Origin: Rhizophagus irregularis
Lineage: Eukaryota; Glomeromycota; Glomeromycetes; Glomerales; Glomeraceae
Direction: 5' to 3'
Length of the DNA: 64,000 nucleotides
Assembly: GCF_026210795.1 (NCBI RefSeq)
Contig: NC_089433.1
Span: forward strand, 3,497,001 to 3,561,000
This document shows positions 61,971-64,000 of this stretch, piece after piece (position 1 is the first letter of the stretch; every line of letters starts with the position of its first letter). Position numbers and translations under genes: made by a program. The notes beneath the pieces are model-generated. The model searched no databases and had not been told where the DNA came from. It saw only the letters and a program-made list of their open reading frames with translations.

Positions 61971-64000
61971 ACCTTACTGTAGGATTTCCACATTACAATC
62001 TGAAATCACTACAGATACTATAACAACCGAAAATGGGGATACCACTTTTACCAAGTAAGAAAATTAAAAGGGAATAGGAAATGGGATAGTTTCTCTTCGA
62101 GTAGTAAGTAGTACAATGGACAATAATTTAAATAAATAATGGGAATTTGTAAATGTAAAATAGAAATTAGAAATATTAGTAATAATTTAGCATAATGAGT
62201 TTATTATAATATCATTTATTGTATAGCCATTAGCGTGTTTAAATTATTAGAGTTTTAGTAAATAGATTGTTAAATAGTATATTATTTTAATAATTTGCAT
62301 TTTGCATTGCTGGAACTGCAGATTCTACTGTATATTACTAATAAAATTATGTATAAATATCATCGGATTTTACCAATTAAATATTATTTTTATTTTTTAA
62401 GTTGTGAAAAAAAAATGTTACAAATTTCAAAACCTCTTAAATTATTCCTATAATCTAACGTTAACGTTAAAGTATCTGAAAATTTTGTTAACATTGACGC
62501 TAAAGCTCCGATTGAGCCAAGCCTTTATGTGGCTTGGCTTGTTTCAAGCTGGAGTCGAGCCGAGCCGAGCTAAATAAAGCTAAACTCGAGCCGAGCCAAG
62601 CTCAAAAATTTTTTTCGAGCCGAGCCGGCTCGAGCGGCTCGGGCTCGAAAAAATTTTAAAAAATTTCAAGATGCGTTAATTTTAGCTATCTAAGCAGATT
62701 ATCATTAACATTGCTTTATTGAAATAATTCTAATAAACTACAATTTGTAATTTTCATCTATTAAAAGACATTTACCAATTACCAACTTATTTTATTTATT
62801 TATAATTTATTTAAAATGTTTTATTTTATAAATCATTTATTTAATAATTACAGATGGGCAAAATCCTGACCTCTACCAACCTTGAAACACATACATTGAC
62901 GAATAGTTCCACTCTTAAGATTGCAACGGTTTTGCACAACTAAATCAGTTCCTCCATTTTAAAAAAAAATTAAATTTCATCCTGGATCAAAAAATTTCTC
63001 TCGGAATTAGTTTGTACTTCAATAATCTCATAATTATAATTCGACTGGATTAGGATATTTAATCTAAAAAATTTGAATACAAAAACTACGTCTCATATAT
63101 TTCCTGTACAGTCGCTATATGTATATTATTGTCAAGATTTTGTAATGAATATATTGTTATTTAAGAAGCTTCTTAATCTTGTAACGAACACGATGAATTG
63201 ATAGAAATTTACAAAATGTTGCATAATTAAATATTGGAGTTTTGAAGTCCATTTTTATATAAAATTTCTTTAAACTCGTTAGCAATTAAGATACTAAAAT
63301 TCAAATTCTATTTCTCTAAAATATTCTCACTGAAACCTTACCCCAAAGACGTTTAACTAATATGCAAAATTTTTTATCTTCCAAGTATTCAACAATATCT
63401 TTCAAAAAAAATCAGCGGAATTTGGGACATTATTGTTATGTTATAGGCACAGGAATACATATACTGATATAGTTTAACAATAATAAATTTTAGTTTCGAA
63501 AAAAGATTAATCATCGATCACGTCAAAGTTGATTGGATACATATCACGTGCTTGTAGACCTTTGCCTTAGATTTATTTGTAATTCTTGGATGATTATTTA
63601 ATCAACCTAAAAATAAAAAATAAGAAATTGTAAAACGAAAATTTTTTTTTTTTTATTATAATATTCCATATGATTTATTAAATATATTAACTACAAAATT
63701 TATTTATTAATAAATTTTTAATAAAAAAAAAGGTCAACTCTTACATCAGTTATTACAAATTCCCGTATCTACGCTTGCAAACGCTACGACTGTTAATTAT
63801 CTTCAGTCTTCACCACCCACAACGATAGCATTCTCTCTGCGCTACCTCCTTCAGGGCAAACATAAACTTTAGCAGCAGTAAATAATGCGATTTCATTATA
63901 AGAGATTATTTTTATTTTATAAATAATACATATAATTTCAATTGATTATTTTATCGTGATTTTTTTTACAATGTAAACAATATTATATAATAATAAACAG
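61971..64000. other. Intergenic end of window with repeats and coding-like patches
   Basis: No complete gene. Contains the GAGCC repeat (62510-62660), a coding-like patch on the minus strand at 62860-62960 (VVQNRCNLKSGTIRQCMCFK), another at 63509-63566 (GKGLQARDMYPINFDVIDD then stop), and a G/C-richer stretch at 63735-63890. The last two might be exons of a minus-strand gene that starts beyond the window, but they could not be joined. Confidence 0.4.
62510..62660. repeat. CGAGCC-rich repeat patch with inverted repeats
   Basis: Many copies of GAGCCGAGC / GGCTCGAGC words, including CGAGCCGAGCCGGCTCGAGC followed by GGCTCGGGCTCG, in an otherwise AT-rich region. The words are self-complementary, so the patch could fold back. 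Typical of a dispersed satellite-like repeat. Confidence 0.75.

Overview
The window looks like nuclear DNA of an arbuscular-mycorrhizal fungus (Glomeromycota, Rhizophagus-like). The evidence is very AT-rich DNA full of A/T homopolymers, genes cut by many short GT-AG introns, and a typical gene mix: BTB-BACK-TLDc proteins in tandem, Cys-rich TKL-type kinases in duplicated blocks, an ML-domain secreted protein and many decayed transposons. The genus is an inference from gene families, not a database match.

Layout. 191-2835 (-): fatty acyl-CoA synthetase-like gene with a 10-nt exon, altered catalytic motifs and no C-terminal part in the window. 3261-7267 (-): CLC anion/proton exchanger in about 19 exons. 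8099-11816 (+): type II membrane dipeptidyl aminopeptidase (S9B) with a 6-nt exon at the catalytic Asp. 14900-17193 (+): TKL-like kinase with a duplicated coiled-coil tail broken by a +1 frameshift. 18055-27500: transposon graveyard (Pogo/Tigger-like transposase, DUF7869-like protein, LINE-type reverse transcriptase, dispersed repeats, and a spliced-looking unit without an ORF). 28184-31747 (-): tandem pair of BTB-BACK-TLDc genes. 34000-35854 (-): effector-like fragment and a 309-aa secreted Cys-rich protein. 37543-38079 (+): ML/NPC2-like secreted protein. 38593-39167 (-): divergent histone H2A. 41945-44127 (+): BRCT-domain protein. 45656-46640 (+): decayed O-acetylhomoserine sulfhydrylase, absent from any simple ORF list. 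46770-57060: two 4.2-kb segmental copies, each carrying a zinc-ribbon/kinase gene whose tail is built of tandemly duplicated 102-nt exons; the spacer holds a kinase pseudogene and dispersed repeats. 58155-61970 (+): 1085-aa surface protein with signal peptide, Asn/Gly-rich linker and C-terminal membrane helices. 61971-64000: repeats and two coding-like patches.

The genes do not form a pathway. The theme is gene birth and decay: tandem and segmental duplication (BTB-TLDc pair, kinase pair), exon duplication within genes, micro-exons, and pseudogenes. Exon models were checked by reading-frame phase and family motifs; for seven genes (BRCT, both Zn-ribbon kinases, surface protein, H2A, ML, secreted Cys-rich) the summed exon lengths are exact multiples of three. 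No transcript data or database search was available.
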